Source of the DNA: Pseudomonadota bacterium
GTDB taxonomy: Bacteria > Pseudomonadota > Gammaproteobacteria > Burkholderiales > Burkholderiaceae_C
Direction: 5' to 3'
Assembly (NCBI GenBank): GCA_031119395.1
Contig: JAVHYA010000007.1
Coordinates: forward strand, 34,945 to 98,944
Length of the DNA: 64,000 nucleotides
Below, one piece after another: positions 16,266 to 24,727 of this stretch. The notes below the pieces were generated by a model. It saw only the letters and a program-made list of their open reading frames with translations, ran no database searches and had not been told where the DNA came from. Positions within the stretch are counted from its first letter, which is position 1. The number at the start of each line of letters is the position of its first letter. The position numbers and the translations under genes are program-made.

Positions 16266-17726
16266 TCAGGCGGCTTGCACCGCGGACGACGAGAGGCCCA
16301 GTGCCTGCGCGTGCCGCTCGAGCACGGCACCGCGCTGCGGTCGCCCGTTCGCGGTGGCCATGCCGCCCTCGACGCTGAAGGGCGCCTGGGCACGCGTCCA
16401 GCGGCGCACCTGCGCGTAGTCCGGCAGCGCCGCGTTGGCGGCGTCGACGGCGGCCTGCAGGTCGGTGTCGGTGGCCTGCGCCCGCAGCGGCCAGAGCACG
16501 GCGCTGAGCGCCGGCTGCGCATCGCCGAGCACCACGGCCTGGCCGATGGCGTTCTCGCTGCGCAATGCGGTCTCGACCCATTCGGGCGACACGTTGCGGC
16601 CGAAGGACGTGATGAGCACGTGCTTCTTGCGGCCATCGATGTGCACGAAGCCGTCGGGATCGATGCGCCCCAGGTCGCCCGTGGGCCACCAGGCGCCGAC
16701 GGGTGCGCCGCTGCCCAGGTAGCCGCTGAAGAGGCTGCCCCGCACTTCGATCTCGCCGTCGGCCGCGACGCGCAACTCCGCATGCGGCAGCGCCCGCCCG
16801 GCGCTGCCCGGGCGATCGGCACCGGGCAGGTTGAGCGCCTGCACCGACGCGCCTTCCGACAGGCCGTAGCCTTCGTAAGCCGGGATGCCCAGGGCGCGCG
16901 CCATCTGCAGCAGGCGAACGCCCACCGCCGCGCCGCCCACGGCAACCAGCTTGAGCGATGCGGGCGGGCGGCCGCCACTGTGCGCGAGATGTCCCACCCA
17001 CGCACGCAGCATCTGCGGCAGCAGGATCAGGCTGTCGGGCTGCTGCTGCGTCACGGCGTCGTGGAACCGTGCCGCGTCGAAGCTCGACGACCCCGTCAGC
17101 CCCAGGCTCTGCAGCGGCAGCGTGATGCAGGTCGCACCCCGTCGCAACGGCGCCATGAGGCCGGCCACGTTTTCCAGCAGCACCGCGAAGGGCAAGGCGC
17201 ACAGGTGGCGCCGGATGTCCAGCGGTGCCATGGCCTGCACCAGGCCATCGGCCACGCGGGCCATGGCTTCATCCGACAGGCACACGCCCTTGGGTGCGCC
17301 CGTGGTGCCGGAGGTGAAGGTGATCTTCGCCGTGCCCGCGGGCATGTCCACCGGGCTGGCCGGCAGACGCAGCATCGCGAGCGCCTCGCCGCCGACGTCG
17401 CAGGCGCTCGCGGGCGCCTGCGGCCAGCGCGCCGCCACGGCCGGCAGCGTGAGCACGGTGTCGACGCCGGCCGAGGCGATCGCATGGCCGATCTGCTCGG
17501 GCGTGAAGAACGCGGGCAGCGGCACGTGGACCACCTTCGCCTGCATCGCGGCCGCATCGGCGATGACCCAGGCCGGCGAGTTGTCCATCAGCGTCGCGAG
17601 CACGCGCGTGCCCTGGGCACGCAAGCGCTCGGCGAGTTGGGCGCCGTGCGCCTGCACCTCGCCGAAGCGCCAGTCGCGCCGGCCGTCATGCAGCGCGATG
17701 GCGTCGGCCTGCACCGCCGTGCTCAT
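16266..17726 (-). CDS. AMP-dependent synthetase/ligase with atypical A10 motif
   Basis: A 486-residue ANL-superfamily enzyme expected to form an acyl-adenylate. The P-loop TFTSGTTGAPKG covers about 136-147. YGLSEG and TGDLGRID (A5, A7) and GRNVSPEWVE (A8) follow. The A10 motif, normally G-K-x-x-R, reads NGRPQR at 460-465, so the lysine that contacts the carboxylate and phosphate in adenylation is Arg462. This may weaken or change catalysis, or may be normal for this subfamily. At 486 residues it is shorter than long-chain acyl-CoA synthetases (about 560). Its ATG overlaps the stop of the hemolysin-family gene upstream (ATGA). Confidence 0.82.
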   Translation of the reverse strand: MSTAVQADAIALHDGRRDWRFGEVQAHGAQLAERLRAQGTRVLATLMDNSPAWVIADAAAMQAKVVHVPLPAFFTPEQIGHAIASAGVDTVLTLPAVAARWPQAPASACDVGGEALAMLRLPASPVDMPAGTAKITFTSGTTGAPKGVCLSDEAMARVADGLVQAMAPLDIRRHLCALPFAVLLENVAGLMAPLRRGATCITLPLQSLGLTGSSSFDAARFHDAVTQQQPDSLILLPQMLRAWVGHLAHSGGRPPASLKLVAVGGAAVGVRLLQMARALGIPAYEGYGLSEGASVQALNLPGADRPGSAGRALPHAELRVAADGEIEVRGSLFSGYLGSGAPVGAWWPTGDLGRIDPDGFVHIDGRKKHVLITSFGRNVSPEWVETALRSENAIGQAVVLGDAQPALSAVLWPLRAQATDTDLQAAVDAANAALPDYAQVRRWTRAQAPFSVEGGMATANGRPQRGAVLERHAQALGLSSSAVQAA

Positions 17727-18382
17727 CGGCCGCCCCGCATCGCAGCGCGCATCTGGCGCACGTGGTGCTGGCGCAGCGCGCGGCGCAGGTGGATGGCCAG
17801 AACGATCGGATGGTGCTCGTAATAGCTGCCCCAGACATGGGCCGTGGCGCCCAGGGATGCCGGATCGGCGGCGCCGAGCGTGAGCGGCGCCACGCCGAGC
17901 CGCACCAGCATCGCGCGCAGTTCCTGGGTCACGGTGCCCACGATCCAGTCGAAGCCCTCTTGCGCGAGGTGCGGGCCCAGCAACTGGATCAAGCGGCGGC
18001 CTTCGCCACCGCGCGAGGCGGCGAGGTGCCCGACTTCGACGATGCGATCGCGCTGGAGCACGGCGCCGGTCTGGCTGCCGATCAGCGTTTCGACCGGTGC
18101 AGGCAGGTAGCTTTCGAGGAAGAGCGGCCCCGTCGAGGCGGCCCGGTAGCCCGCGGCCGCGAGCACCGACTCGCCCTCGCGCAGGGCGACGAGCATGGGC
18201 GCGAAGCCCGGGACGTGGGCCCCGTAGCGCTGGGCGTAGATGGCACGCACCGACTGCTCGACGGCTTCGCGCCGCGCGTCGGTGTGGGGGTGGAGGGTGA
18301 GGCCGCTGGTCGCGGCCGGGACGGAAGAGGAAGACAAATCCGGAAGGGTGGCGCAGGAAAGCGCTGGCAGGGGCAAGGGCAT
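17723..18382 (-). CDS. thermostable hemolysin family protein
   Basis: A 219-residue protein of the T_hemolysin family, named after Vibrio delta-VPH. The recognisable core is YAQRYGAHVPGFAP, then AAAGYRAASTGPLFLESYL, IVEVGHLA and the GVAPLTLG segment. The pattern of a strand, a short Gly-rich turn and helices recalls a GNAT-like acyltransferase fold, so it may transfer an acyl group rather than lyse cells. That is inference. It lacks an obvious signal peptide; the N-terminal 35 residues are low complexity. ATG 18382 has a GAGG five bases upstream; a GTG 30 bases earlier is possible. First gene of the four-gene overlapped operon. Confidence 0.75.
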   Translation of the reverse strand: MPLPLPALSCATLPDLSSSSVPAATSGLTLHPHTDARREAVEQSVRAIYAQRYGAHVPGFAPMLVALREGESVLAAAGYRAASTGPLFLESYLPAPVETLIGSQTGAVLQRDRIVEVGHLAASRGGEGRRLIQLLGPHLAQEGFDWIVGTVTQELRAMLVRLGVAPLTLGAADPASLGATAHVWGSYYEHHPIVLAIHLRRALRQHHVRQMRAAMRGGR

Positions 18383-18517
18383 GCGGTCCTCGTCGGGCCG
18401 CGCGGGATGCACGACCGATGGTTGGCAGGCGGATGCTCGTGGCAGGCCATTAACGGCACATTAAGGCCCCGCCAAGCGGGCGTCACGGCCATGCACGCCC
18501 TTGCGCGTGCAGCGATC

Positions 18518-18820
18518 TCAGGTCGCGTCGCCGGCCCGCTTGCGGCCCAGTTGCAGCACACCCTTGCGCTCCAGCCGCAGGAGGATCTGCGCGATCGTCG
18601 AGGGCGGCAGGTCGAGGCCCTGGCGCAGCAACTCGGCCACGGCGCCGGATGGTGTGCGGCTCTCTTCGGGCAAGGACGCGACGGCATCGAGCACGCGCTG
18701 CTCGCGCACGCGCAGCGGCCGTGCGCTGCCGGGCATGGCGGTGGGCCCTGCAGTCGCGGCAGAGATGCTGGAGCGTCGGATCGGGGCCATCGGGGCGTGC
18801 AGGTCGGCTGGGGGCCGCAT
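18518..18820 (-). CDS. small winged-helix-like protein, possible regulator
   Basis: About 100 residues. The N-terminal 45 are low complexity, and the remainder reads like a winged helix: a helix with REQRVLDAVASL, an AVAELLRQGLDL segment, a recognition-helix-like PSTIAQILLRLERKG and a basic tail. It is encoded on the same strand as, and 135 bases upstream of, the hemolysin/ligase operon, so it is a candidate regulator of it. The start is uncertain (ATG 18820 or ATG 18790), and neither has a good ribosome-binding site. Confidence 0.5.
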   Translation of the reverse strand: MRPPADLHAPMAPIRRSSISAATAGPTAMPGSARPLRVREQRVLDAVASLPEESRTPSGAVAELLRQGLDLPPSTIAQILLRLERKGVLQLGRKRAGDAT

Positions 18821-18934
18821 GCTGTCACAGCCCGCCGCGCTTGCGAGAAACGCCAACGATTCCGTTTTTCATCGCGGGTGCATTCAGAACCGCTTCAGGC
18901 GCTGCGGCAGCCTCTCAAGCGAAAAATGCATGAA

Positions 18935-18975
18935 GCGCCCATGGGACGGGCGCCGCCAGCTATGCTTTTGATAGC
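18935..18975 (-). repeat. dispersed GCTATC/GCGCCCG repeat, copy 3
   Basis: GCGCCC-atgggac-GGGCGC followed by GCTATG-ctttt-GATAGC. Read on the minus strand it comes just after mmsB and its larger stem is followed by a T-rich stretch, so it may serve as that gene's terminator. Confidence 0.75.
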
Positions 18976-19003
18976 GCGGTCTGGACGCTCCGCGCCCGCG
19001 CTG

Positions 19004-19897
19004 TCAGCCCGCCTTCTGCTTCTGCACCAGCTTGATGACGCTGGAGAAATCGAGCGCGCCGTGGCCCGCGAGGCTGTGTGCGGCATACAGGTTGCGCGCC
19101 ATGCCGCCCAGCGGCGTGGCCGCCTTCACGGCCATCGCGTTCTCCTGCGCCAGCCCCAGGTCCTTGAGCATGAGGTCGGTGCCGAAGCCGCCGGCGTAGC
19201 CCTTGGAGGCGGGCGCGTTCTCCATCACGCCGGGCAGCGGGTTGTACTTCTCGAGCGCCCAGTTGCCGCCCGAACTGCGGCGCATGATCTCCGACAGCAC
19301 CTTCGGGTCGAGCCCGTTGGCCACCCCCAGCGCGATGGCCTCGGAAGTGCCGATCATGAGGATGCCCAGCAGCATGTTGTTGCAGATCTTGGCGGTCTGC
19401 CCAGCGCCGGCTGCGCCGGCATGGAAGATGTTGGCGCCCATCTTCTCGAGGACCGGCCGCGCGCGTTCGAGCTCCGCTTCGCTGCCGCCCACCATGAAGG
19501 TCAGGGTGCCCGCGATCGCACCGCCGGTGCCGCCCGAGACGGGCGCGTCGATCACCGCGATGCCGCGTGCGGCACCGGCCTCGGCCAGCTTGCGCGAAGT
19601 CGCGGCCGCGATGGTGCTCGAATCGATGACCAGCGTGCCGGGCGCGATGCGCGTCAGCAGTCCGCCCTCCCCCAGGTACAGCGCCTCGACGTGCTGGCTG
19701 GCCGGCAGCATGCTGACCACGACCTGCGCGGCCTGCACCGCCTCCGCCGCCGAGGCGGCGATGGCCACGCCCTGCGCACGCAGCGCCTCGCAGGCGGCGG
19801 CGGACAGGTCGAAAGCGCTGACGGCGTGGCCAGCCTTGTGCAGGTTCAGGGCCATCGGGCCGCCCATGTTGCCCAGGCCGATGAATGCGATCTTCAT
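19004..19897 (-). CDS. mmsB: 3-hydroxyisobutyrate dehydrogenase
   Basis: A 297-residue NAD-dependent beta-hydroxyacid dehydrogenase that oxidises 3-hydroxyisobutyrate to methylmalonate semialdehyde in valine catabolism. The N-terminal Rossmann motif GLGNMGGPMA is at 7-16. The substrate motif DAPVSGGTGGA lies near 118-128, and the catalytic Lys is in the KICNNMLLG helix near 170. The C-terminal GGFGTDLMLKDLGLA is diagnostic of the family. It is the last gene of the mmsA / acyl-CoA dehydrogenase / hydrolase set, and its product feeds MmsA. A long hairpin separates it from the hydrolase gene. Confidence 0.92.
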   Translation of the reverse strand: MKIAFIGLGNMGGPMALNLHKAGHAVSAFDLSAAACEALRAQGVAIAASAAEAVQAAQVVVSMLPASQHVEALYLGEGGLLTRIAPGTLVIDSSTIAAATSRKLAEAGAARGIAVIDAPVSGGTGGAIAGTLTFMVGGSEAELERARPVLEKMGANIFHAGAAGAGQTAKICNNMLLGILMIGTSEAIALGVANGLDPKVLSEIMRRSSGGNWALEKYNPLPGVMENAPASKGYAGGFGTDLMLKDLGLAQENAMAVKAATPLGGMARNLYAAHSLAGHGALDFSSVIKLVQKQKAG

Positions 19898-19936
19898 GGT
19901 GTGTGTCTCCGGAAAGGGTTGTTGGAACACGGGAGC

Positions 19937-20059
19937 GGACTGCCGAACGCAGAGGGCGCAGAGTTTTCGCAAAGGACGCAGAAGGAATACCCCATGGGTG
20001 TTCGTGTTCTTCTGCCACCTCTGCGTGACTCTTTCCGCCCTCGGCGTTCGGCTGTCGGT
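19937..20059. repeat. long intergenic hairpin A
   Basis: An imperfect inverted repeat with arms of about 55 bases: GCCGAACGCAGAGGGCG in the left arm pairs with CGCCCTCGGCGTTCGGC in the right. The loop is around CCCATGGG. It lies between mmsB and the hydrolase gene, whose stop is at 20070. It has the same design and related wording as the elements at 21206 and 24728. Confidence 0.75.
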
Positions 20060-20069
20060 ATTCAGCAGC

Positions 20070-21185
20070 TCATCGAAGCGCAACCAGCTCCGGCGCCATG
20101 TCACCGCGCTCACGCAGGTGGTCGTCCACGAAGGCCGGCGTGATCTCTTCGAGGGTTGCGGGCTGCCACTTCGGGTTGCGGTCCTTGTCGACCAGCACCG
20201 CGCGGATGCCTTCGGCGAAGTCGTGGTGCGCGCAGAAGCCCAGCGAGGCCCAGTACTCGAGGCGGAACACCTCGGCCAGCGACATGCGCGGCACGCGCTG
20301 CCAGAGTTCCCAGGTGAGTGCGATCGAGCTCGGGGCGCCCTTGGCGAAGGCCTTCGCGGCGCCCTGCAGCCAGGCATCGTCGCTTTGCAGCGCGCGCAGG
20401 CGCTTGGCGATGTCGAGCAGGTCCTCGCCGGCCATCAGCGACTCGATGGCGTCGTGGTGCTCCCGCAGCTTCGAGGCCGGCCGCTCGGCGCCTTCGGCCG
20501 CGGTCGCCAGGATGCGCGAGAGCAGCGCGCGGTCGGCGCGCTGCTCGCCGCTCCAGGCCGTGGCGCCGATGGCTTCGAGCACCTGCGCCTTGCGCGCGTG
20601 CGGCACCAGCACGTCGGCCAGGCCGGCGAAGATCGCATCGCTGCCATTGACCTGCGCGGCGGTGAAGGCGAGGAACAGCCCGGTGCGGCCCGGCGCCCGC
20701 CGCAGGAACCAGCTGCCGCCCACGTCCGGGTACAGGCCGATGTTGATCTCCGGCATCGCGACACGGCTGCCCTCGGTGACGACGCGGTGCGACGCGCCCA
20801 CCATCAGCCCCACGCCGCCGCCCATGACGATGCCGTGGCCCCAGCACAGGAAGGGCTTGGGAAAGGTGTGGATGAGATGGTCCAGCTCGTATTCCTCGCC
20901 GAAGAAGCGCTCGGCGTATTCGTTGCGGCCTTCGCCGCAGTCGCGCAGCGTCTGGTAGAGCTGGCGCAGGTCGCCGCCGGCGCAGAAGGCCTTCTCGCCC
21001 GCGGCCTGCAGCAGGACACCCACGATCTGCGGATCGGCCGCCCATTCGCGCAGCCGGGGCGTGAGCAGCCGCACCATGTCGACCGAGAGTGAATTGAGCG
21101 AGGCCGGCGCGTTGAGCGTGGCCACGCCGAAGCGCTTGCCGTTGGCGGTGGGAAGGGTATCGAAGAGGACGACGGGTTCGGTCAT
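20070..21185 (-). CDS. 3-hydroxyisobutyryl-CoA hydrolase (enoyl-CoA hydratase/isomerase family)
   Basis: A 371-residue crotonase-fold protein, about 100 residues longer than an enoyl-CoA hydratase. The extra C-terminal part contains EGIRAVLVDKDRNPKW, a hallmark of 3-hydroxyisobutyryl-CoA hydrolases. The oxyanion-hole segments are KAFCAGGDLRQL (about 66-77) and GIVMGGGVGLM, and catalytic Glu/Asp positions fall in MPEINIGLYPDVGG. The enzyme frees 3-hydroxyisobutyrate from its CoA ester, giving the substrate of MmsB next door. A few annotation schemes would call it enoyl-CoA hydratase. No separate methacrylyl-CoA hydratase gene is found in the window, so that step must be encoded elsewhere. Confidence 0.88.
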   Translation of the reverse strand: MTEPVVLFDTLPTANGKRFGVATLNAPASLNSLSVDMVRLLTPRLREWAADPQIVGVLLQAAGEKAFCAGGDLRQLYQTLRDCGEGRNEYAERFFGEEYELDHLIHTFPKPFLCWGHGIVMGGGVGLMVGASHRVVTEGSRVAMPEINIGLYPDVGGSWFLRRAPGRTGLFLAFTAAQVNGSDAIFAGLADVLVPHARKAQVLEAIGATAWSGEQRADRALLSRILATAAEGAERPASKLREHHDAIESLMAGEDLLDIAKRLRALQSDDAWLQGAAKAFAKGAPSSIALTWELWQRVPRMSLAEVFRLEYWASLGFCAHHDFAEGIRAVLVDKDRNPKWQPATLEEITPAFVDDHLRERGDMAPELVALR

Positions 21186-21205
21186 GGTGTGAGCTTGTCA
21201 GATAG

Positions 21206-21326
21206 GGACATCCCTACGCGAAGGACGCAAAGGTTTCGCGAAAGGCGCGAAAAATCCCATTGGATTGTTCTCGATCTCTTTCGCGTCCTTCGCGTGATCG
21301 TCGCGCCCTTCGCGTACGGCTGTCCG
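21206..21326. repeat. long intergenic hairpin B
   Basis: An inverted repeat of about 50-base arms. The left arm has CTACGCGAAGGACGC and GCGAAAGGCGCGAAAA; the right has CTTTCGCGTCCTTCGCG and GCGCCCTTCGCGTACGG. It fills the gap between the hydrolase and acyl-CoA dehydrogenase genes. It closely resembles hairpin C and more distantly hairpin A. Confidence 0.8.
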
Positions 21327-21328
21327 AT

Positions 21329-22483
21329 TTACCGAATGTCCGCATCGCCCTCGAGCAGCTTGCGCGACACGATGACGCGCATGATCTCGTTGGTGCCCTC
21401 GAGGATCTGGTGCACGCGCGCATCGCGCACCAGCCGCTCGAGCGGAAATTCGCCCAGGTAGCCGTAGCCGCCGTGCAGTTGCAGCGCCTCGTTGCAGACG
21501 TTGAAGCCGGCGTCGGTGGCGAAGCGCTTGGCCATGGCGCAATAGGTGCTGGCGTCGGGGTGCTGCGCGTCGAGCTTGCTGGCCGCCAGCCGCACCATCT
21601 GGCGCGCGGCGACGAGTTCGGTGGCCATGTCGGCCAGCCTGAACTGCAGGGCCTGGAAGCTCGCGAGCGGCTTGCCGAACTGCTGGCGCTCGTGCAGGTA
21701 GCGGCGCGCCGCATCGAGCGCCCCCTGCGCCGCGCCCACCGAGCAGGTCGCGATGTTGATGCGGCCGCCGTCGAGCCCCTTCATCGCGATGCGGAAGCCC
21801 TCGCCCTCCTGCCCCAGCAGGTGGTTGGCAGGAATGCGCACGTTGTCGAAGGCGATGGTGCGGGTGGGCTGGCTGTTCCAGCCCATCTTGTGCTCCTTCT
21901 TGCCGTAGCTGATGCCAGGTGCATCGGCCGGCACCGCGAAGGCCGAGACGCCGCTGGCGCCCGCCCCGCCCGTGCGTGCCATGAGCACCAGCACGTCGGT
22001 CGACCCGGCGCCCGAGATGAAGGCCTTGCCGCCGTTGACGACGTACTCGCCGCCCTGCAGTTCCGCGCGCGTCTTGAGCGAGCCGGCGTCGGAGCCCGCG
22101 CCCGGCTCGGTGAGGCAGTACGACGCGAGCTTGCGGCCGCTGGTGAGGTCGTCGCCCCAGGTCGCGCAGACATCGTCGCTGCCCCAGGTGCCGAGCATCC
22201 AGGTCGCCATGTTGTGGATGGTGATGAAGGCCGTGGTCGACGGATCGACCGCCGCCATTTCCTCGAACACCAGCGCCGCATCGAGCCGCGGCAGGGCCAG
22301 GCCGCCGATGCGCTCGGGCGCATAGAGGCCGCAGAAGCCCAGCTCGCCGGCCTTGGCGATCGCCTCGCGCGGGAAGATGGCCTCGCGGTCCCACTGCGCC
22401 GCGTGAGGGGCGAACTCGCTGGCAGCGAACGCGCGGGCCGTGTCGGCGAAGGCGCGCTGGTCTTCGGTCAGTTCAAAGTCCAT
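21329..22483 (-). CDS. acyl-CoA dehydrogenase, probably isobutyryl-CoA dehydrogenase
   Basis: A 384-residue FAD flavoenzyme that introduces the alpha,beta double bond into a short branched acyl-CoA and passes electrons to ETF. Visible are the FAD segment YCLTEPGAGSDA (about 135-146), GKAFISGAG, the LDGGRINIA helix, and the C-terminal block QLHGGYGYLGEFPLERLVRDARVHQILEGTNEIMR, broken here over residues about 333-368, with the catalytic Glu in LEGTNEI. Isobutyryl-CoA is inferred from the neighbouring valine-pathway genes. Electrons would reach quinone through the ETF-QO encoded at 56.7-58.4 kb. Confidence 0.9.
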   Translation of the reverse strand: MDFELTEDQRAFADTARAFAASEFAPHAAQWDREAIFPREAIAKAGELGFCGLYAPERIGGLALPRLDAALVFEEMAAVDPSTTAFITIHNMATWMLGTWGSDDVCATWGDDLTSGRKLASYCLTEPGAGSDAGSLKTRAELQGGEYVVNGGKAFISGAGSTDVLVLMARTGGAGASGVSAFAVPADAPGISYGKKEHKMGWNSQPTRTIAFDNVRIPANHLLGQEGEGFRIAMKGLDGGRINIATCSVGAAQGALDAARRYLHERQQFGKPLASFQALQFRLADMATELVAARQMVRLAASKLDAQHPDASTYCAMAKRFATDAGFNVCNEALQLHGGYGYLGEFPLERLVRDARVHQILEGTNEIMRVIVSRKLLEGDADIR

Positions 22484-22572
22484 GGCTTGGTGTGCTGTTG
22501 GGTGCGATGTCCGGGGCGGCGCAGCAGGCGATGGCCGGCACGGGCTCATGGTGGGGCGGTCGATGCTTCGCA

Positions 22573-23059
22573 TCGACTCCGCTGCGATGCTCGGCCGGAG
22601 CGCGCGTCGCAGAACTCACTGCGCGAACTGCGTTCGCTCCGTTCAAACAGCTGCGACGAGTCAGATCACGAAGCACGCCTGTCCTTCGGCAGGCGTGCCG
22701 CGCTCCGGCCTGCGCTTCTCGCCGCCCCACAAATCGCCCGAGCCGGCCACCACCTGCCGCGCAGACACGCCGCGCTTGATCCGTCCGCCGCGAACCGCCA
22801 CGGGCCGTTCTGGGCCTGGCGTGGATGGGCACCGCGACGCGCGCCTGTGAGGCGCCGAGAAGCGCAGCGCGGACGGGCTGCGTGCCTGCCGAAGAACAGG
22901 CACGCTTCGTTGACTGACTCGGCGCAGCTGTCTGAGCGGAGCGCGCCTGTGGCGCGCGCAGCGAGTTCTGCGCCGGCCCGGCCGCGCGAGCATCGCAGGG
23001 AAGTCGGCGCACAGCGCCGACCGCCTCACCGAAGCGCGGCGCGGTGTCCATCCACGCCA
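22573..23059. repeat. large interleaved inverted repeat in a 615-base gene-free gap
   Basis: The whole gap 22484-23098 between the acyl-CoA dehydrogenase and mmsA holds no convincing gene. Arms of about 155 bases (22573-22727 and 22851-23005) are imperfect inverted copies. Both contain GCAGAACTC, CAGCTGCG, GAGTCAG, ACGAAGC and TGCGCTTCTCG-type words in mirrored order. A second dyad crosses the first: TGGCGTGGATGGGCACCGCG at 22817-22836 against its complement at 23040-23059 with one mismatch. It could be a decayed mobile element or a structured RNA. I recall similar long repeats in other Comamonadaceae, but that needs a search. Confidence 0.75.
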
Positions 23060-23098
23060 GGGCCGGGGCGCAAGGCTTGCACACGCAAGGGGGAAGCG

Positions 23099-24622
23099 TC
23101 ACTTCAGCGAAATGGTCGTGTTGACCCCATGCGCCACCGTGCTGTCGTCGAACCACCGCGCCGTCACCGTCTTGGTCTGCGTGTAGAACAGCACCACCTG
23201 CTTGCCGTAAGGCCCCAGGTCGCCCAGCTTGGACCCGCGCGAGCCGGTGAAGGAGAACAGCGGCACCGGCACCGGGATCGGCACGTTGATGCCCACCTGG
23301 CCGACGTCGATCTCCTCCTGGAACTTGCGCGCCGCCGCGCCCGACTGCGTGAAGATCGCCGTGCCGTTGCCATTGGGGTTGGCGTTGATCATCTCGATCG
23401 CCTCGTCGATGTCGGCCGCGCCGGCGACGCACAGCACCGGCCCGAAGATCTCCTGGTCGTAGATCGTCATGCCCGGCTTGACGCCCGAGAAGATCGTCGG
23501 GCCGACGAAATTGCCCTTCTCGTAGCCGGGCACCGTGGGCTTGCGGCCGTCCAGCTCCAGCGTCGCGCCGTCGGCGGTACCGCGCTCGATGAGCCCCGTC
23601 ACGCGCTCGTAGGCCGCGCACGAGACCAGCGGCCCCACGTCCACGCCCTTCTCGGTGCCGGCGCCGACCTTCAGCGTCTTCGCCTTGGCCACCAGGTCCG
23701 GGATCCACCGCTGGGCCTCGCCCACCAGCACCGCCACCGACACCGCCATGCAGCGCTGCCCCGCCGCGCCGAAGGCCGCGCCGGCCAGCGCGTTGAGCGT
23801 CTGCTCCTTGTTCGCGTCGGGCATCACGATGGCGTGGTTCTTCGCGCCCATCATGCATTGCACGCGCTTGCCGCTGGCGATGCCGCGGTGGTAGACATGC
23901 GTGCCGACCCGGGTCGAGCCCACGAAGCTGATCGCCTTGATGTCCTTGTGGTCGCAGATGGCGTTGACCACCGCCTCGCCGCCGTGCACCACGTTCAGCA
24001 CGCCGGGCGGGATGCCGGCTTCGAGCGCGAGCTCGCACAGGCGCATGGTCACCATCGGGTCCTGCTCGCTGGGCTTGAGCACGAAGGTGTTGCCGGTGGC
24101 GATGGCCATCGGGAACATCCACAGCGGGATCATGGCCGGGAAGTTGAAGGGCGTGATGCCCGCACACACGCCCAGCGGCTGCAGCAGCGTGTAGGTGTCG
24201 ACACCGCCGGCCACGTTGTTGGCCAGCTCGCCGAGCTGCAGCGTGCCGATGTTGGCCGCGTGCTCCACCACCTCCAGGCCCCGGAACACGTCGCCCTCGG
24301 CGTCGGGCAGCGTCTTGCCCTGCTCGGCCGTCAGCAGCGCGGCCAGCTCGCCCATGTGCTCGCGGATCAGTTGCTGCAGCTTGAGGAAGATGCGCGCCCG
24401 CGCGCCGATGGCGGTCTTCCTCCAGGTCCTGAAGGCCTCCTGGGCCGAGGCCACGGCCGCGTCGACCTCGGCCTGCGTGGCGAAGGGCACACGGGCCAGC
24501 ACCTCCTGCGTGGCCGGGTTGACGACGTCACGCCACTCGGTGGTCTTCGATTCGACGAACTGGCCGCCGATGAGCAGCTTGACGGTGGCGACCTGGGTGG
24601 CCGGCGCGGTGGTGGCGTCCAT
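23099..24622 (-). CDS. mmsA: methylmalonate-semialdehyde dehydrogenase (CoA-acylating)
   Basis: A 507-residue aldehyde dehydrogenase that converts methylmalonate semialdehyde with CoA and NAD to propionyl-CoA and CO2, the last valine-specific step. The catalytic Cys291 lies in [11 protein letters not shown], the MmsA-type signature. [15 protein letters not shown] and FVGSTRVG mark the NAD-binding domain. It is the promoter-proximal gene of the catabolic set and faces a LysR gene across a region with an AAAATTGCG direct repeat. The 615-base repeat-filled gap after it makes co-transcription with the acyl-CoA dehydrogenase gene uncertain. Confidence 0.94.
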   Translation of the reverse strand: MDATTAPATQVATVKLLIGGQFVESKTTEWRDVVNPATQEVLARVPFATQAEVDAAVASAQEAFRTWRKTAIGARARIFLKLQQLIREHMGELAALLTAEQGKTLPDAEGDVFRGLEVVEHAANIGTLQLGELANNVAGGVDTYTLLQPLGVCAGITPFNFPAMIPLWMFPMAIATGNTFVLKPSEQDPMVTMRLCELALEAGIPPGVLNVVHGGEAVVNAICDHKDIKAISFVGSTRVGTHVYHRGIASGKRVQCMMGAKNHAIVMPDANKEQTLNALAGAAFGAAGQRCMAVSVAVLVGEAQRWIPDLVAKAKTLKVGAGTEKGVDVGPLVSCAAYERVTGLIERGTADGATLELDGRKPTVPGYEKGNFVGPTIFSGVKPGMTIYDQEIFGPVLCVAGAADIDEAIEMINANPNGNGTAIFTQSGAAARKFQEEIDVGQVGINVPIPVPVPLFSFTGSRGSKLGDLGPYGKQVVLFYTQTKTVTARWFDDSTVAHGVNTTISLK

Positions 24623-24671
24623 GGGATGTCTCCTTGTGTGTACGGGGCGAACCGACGGATGCTAGCTTTGC

Positions 24672-24701
24672 AAAATTGCGTGCGCAATGGAGAAAATTGC
24701 G
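24672..24701. promoter_or_regulatory. candidate LysR operator upstream of mmsA
   Basis: AAAATTGCG occurs twice (24672-24680 and 24693-24701), exactly 21 bases or two helical turns apart. The first copy also forms ATTGCG-tg-CGCAAT (24675-24688). It lies about 50 bases before the mmsA start codon, where a LysR-type activator would bind. Confidence 0.5.
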
Positions 24702-24727
24702 CTTCAGGTTTGCAGAAATGCAGAATG

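Noticed and set aside
15550..17202. Open frame upstream of the SDR gene giving an 844-residue protein.
   Set aside because: It overlaps the heme-oxygenase-like and ligase genes in another frame. The GTG at 15549 with GTGA overlap explains the SDR start.
22661..23029. Arg-rich short reading frames within the large inverted repeat considered as genes.
   Set aside because: They occur on both strands in mirrored form because the DNA is a palindrome, and no ribosome-binding site or domain supports them.
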